Source of the DNA: Planctomycetota bacterium
GTDB lineage: Bacteria; Planctomycetota; Phycisphaerae; SM23-33
Length of the DNA stretch: 34,023 bases
NCBI GenBank assembly: GCA_030635145.1
Contig: DAOVZK010000021.1
Coordinates: 1 to 34,023 of the forward strand
Reading direction: 5' to 3'
Position 1 is the first letter of the stretch; each line of letters starts with the position of its first letter. Below are positions 32,671-34,023 of the stretch, in pieces. The notes below the pieces were generated by a model. It was not told where the DNA came from. It was given only the letters and a program-made list of their open reading frames with translations, and made no database searches. The position numbers and the translations under genes are program-made.

Positions 32671-33708
32671 ATGAAAGAAAAAAAGAAGAAAATCTGTCCG
32701 AAAATTCTGATCGTAGATGATAACGAGGATCACTGTACGCTGCTGAGCGATTCGCTACTCATGTATTACGAGATCAAACCGGAAAGCGAGATCAAGATTG
32801 TTCATAGCGGTACCGAATGCTTAGAGCAGAACCTTCGGCATTACGATGTGATACTCCTCGACCTTTACATGCCCGATATGTCGGGGCTTGAGGTGCTCCC
32901 GCAGATTCTCGACAAGGCCGACGTGCCGATCATTTTCGTCACCGGCGAGAAAGATTCCGCCACTGCTGCGGAGGCTATCGAGCACGGGGCGCAGGATTAC
33001 ATCGTCAAATACGGTGATTATCTGCTGGCGATACCTGTTATCGTGCAGAAGAATATCACCCTTCACAAAATCAAAGTCGAACACGAACGGCTAAGCCGCC
33101 AGCTGCAATGGACGCTCGAGGAGTTGCAGGTCAAAAATCGCCAACTCGAAGGTTCGATGATGAAACTCGAGACGATGGCCACTACCGACCCGCTGACGGG
33201 CTTGGCGAATCGTCGTGCGTTTAACGATCAGCTGATTCGCCGGTTCGGTGAGGCGGCGCGGTATTCCGACGACCTTAGCTGCTGCATGATAGACCTGGAC
33301 AATTACAAGCAGTTTAACGACACGCTCGGGCATCAGATGGGCGACGAGCTTTTGTGTGTGGTTTCGGAGCAGATTCGTTCGTCGCTGCGTAGTAGCGACC
33401 TGGCTGCTCGGTACGGCGGTGATGAGTTTGTGCTGCTGTTACCGCAAACGAGTATCGGGCAGGCCGAGATCGTTGCCAAGCGTCTCGGGAAACTTGTCGC
33501 CCAAACAATCGCTCAGGACGAACGTATGCGAGTGCCCGTTACGCTTTCGATCGGCATTGCGTCTTTGCACGCCAACGATGCCGAGGCGCCGGATGATTTG
33601 CTGACGATGGCTGACCGTGCCCTGTACCATGCCAAGGAAAACGGGCGAAATAAAATCGTTACGCACACGGAGATGCTCAAGAAATCGACATCCGAAACTG
33701 CGTTTTAA
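32671..33708 (+). CDS. Response regulator diguanylate cyclase (REC-GGDEF)
   Basis: This 345-residue protein has a receiver domain (Asp16-Asp17 pocket, phospho-acceptor Asp64 in LLDLYMPDMSG, Lys113). A coiled-coil linker (about 134-168) and a GGDEF domain starting TTDPLTGLANRRAF follow. The active-site loop is intact (RYGGDEF, GGDEF at 249-253). RSSD at 240-243, five residues before it, is a proper inhibitory I-site. It should therefore make cyclic di-GMP in a phosphorylation-dependent and product-limited way. It follows the lone response regulator by about 100 bp and probably belongs to the same signalling unit. Cyclic di-GMP commonly controls pilus motility, which gives a possible link to the pil genes nearby. 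Confidence 0.93.
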   Translation: MKEKKKKICPKILIVDDNEDHCTLLSDSLLMYYEIKPESEIKIVHSGTECLEQNLRHYDVILLDLYMPDMSGLEVLPQILDKADVPIIFVTGEKDSATAAEAIEHGAQDYIVKYGDYLLAIPVIVQKNITLHKIKVEHERLSRQLQWTLEELQVKNRQLEGSMMKLETMATTDPLTGLANRRAFNDQLIRRFGEAARYSDDLSCCMIDLDNYKQFNDTLGHQMGDELLCVVSEQIRSSLRSSDLAARYGGDEFVLLLPQTSIGQAEIVAKRLGKLVAQTIAQDERMRVPVTLSIGIASLHANDAEAPDDLLTMADRALYHAKENGRNKIVTHTEMLKKSTSETAF

Positions 33709-33722
33709 CGATTACAATTATT

Positions 33723-33880
33723 GTAACCATTCACGGCTAAATTTTGACAGGATAACAGGATGAGAGATAGGGCTAAAAAATCCTGTTAATCAGGATTAAT
33801 TTACATAGGAATTTGTATTCGTCGCACTGGTGTTTTCAGTTAGCACCCAATAGCTTGTTTTCTTTTTAATAATTCATAGT
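33723..33880 (+). repeat. 220-bp intergenic cassette repeat, left-hand fragment, copy F
   Basis: This copy starts 14 bases after the cyclase stop with GTAACCATTCACGG and follows copies B and C closely through TTTTTAATAATTCATAGT. There the expected TAATCCTGTAATCCTGTC arm is replaced by a different inverted-repeat element. The cassette is therefore interrupted or truncated by insertion. Confidence 0.82.
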
Positions 33881-34023
33881 GTTCTGTAGAAAACATGTTT
33901 TTATGTCATTGCGAGCGAAGCGAAGCAATCTCTTTTTCGGCCGTTTAGATTGCCGCGTCGCTGCGCTCCTCGCAATGACAAATAATTCAAATTGATGCTG
34001 GACAACCATGTTCTCTACAGAGC
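33881..34023. repeat. Inverted-repeat element interrupting cassette copy F
   Basis: GTTCTGTAGAAAACATG (33881-33897) and CATGTTCTCTACAGAGC (34007-34023) are inverted repeats matching at 15 of 17 positions. They bracket a TGTCATTGCGAG-family palindrome. The right arm reaches the window edge, so the true outer boundary cannot be seen. Confidence 0.55.
33904..33980. repeat. Palindromic repeat, short form (TGTCATTGCGAG family), nested
   Basis: This 77-bp copy has perfect TGTCATTGCGAG/CTCGCAATGACA ends in the same orientation as the copy at 4208-4285. It lies inside the 33881-34023 inverted repeat, which itself interrupts cassette copy F. Confidence 0.85.

Overview
The window looks like a chromosomal stretch of a Planctomycetota-type bacterium, possibly class Phycisphaerae. 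This is an inference from gene content and order: a GH57/glycosyltransferase pair, an mreCD-mrdA-rodA block, and a secretin/TPR/pilM-N-O-P/pilB-T-C block with T2SS-like features. No rRNA or taxonomic marker is present to prove it. Coding density is high. No tRNA, rRNA, CRISPR array, transposase or phage gene was seen.

Layout. (1) 129-3959, minus strand: a GH57 glycoside hydrolase and a starch/glycogen-synthase-like glycosyltransferase, probably one operon, then class 1B dihydroorotate dehydrogenase (pyrD), which has a near-consensus promoter placed for a leaderless mRNA. (2) 3960-4763: a gene-free stretch filled with palindromic repeats. (3) 4764-11207, plus strand: a lipoprotein with an alpha/beta-hydrolase motif, then the cell-elongation set mreC, mreD, mrdA (PBP2) and rodA. 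(4) 11733-24386, plus strand: a type IV pilus/type II secretion-like machine (secretin, TPR lipoprotein, GspG/PilA-like pilin, PilM, PilN, PilO, PilP/GspC-like protein, PilB/GspE, PilT, PilC/GspF). (5) 24581-24922: a STAS-domain anti-sigma-factor antagonist. (6) 25008-27792: a branched-chain amino acid operon made of a short Val/Leu/Ile-rich leader peptide, a structured leader RNA, ilvB, ilvN and tandem intrinsic terminators. (7) 27870-28676: a secreted esterase-like hydrolase. (8) 28948-33708: an orphan sigma-54 activator on the minus strand, divergent from a histidine kinase, a single-domain response regulator and a REC-GGDEF diguanylate cyclase.

Two features stand out. The first is an unannotated 42-codon leader ORF upstream of ilvB. 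It ends in a run of Val, Leu and Ile codons directly before a foldable region, which is the arrangement of an ilv attenuator, and it is preceded by a strong promoter whose predicted start falls on its ATG. The second is a repeated intergenic cassette of about 220-245 bp, intact at four places and partial at two. It always lies in the same orientation as transcription and fills the gap between co-directional genes (mreD|mrdA, mrdA|rodA, secretin|TPR, pilB|pilT, ilvB|ilvN, and after the cyclase). It has imperfect terminal inverted repeats, a 20-bp internal stem, an alternative pairing partner and a promoter-like TTGACA/TATAAG pair. It may be a MITE-like element, a regulatory spacer, or both.

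A second group of repeats (TGTCATTGCGAG...CTCGCAATGACA, and TGTCATCCTCG...CGAGGATGACA) occupies other intergenic regions. At the right edge one of these lies inside a further inverted repeat that interrupts a copy of the 220-bp cassette.
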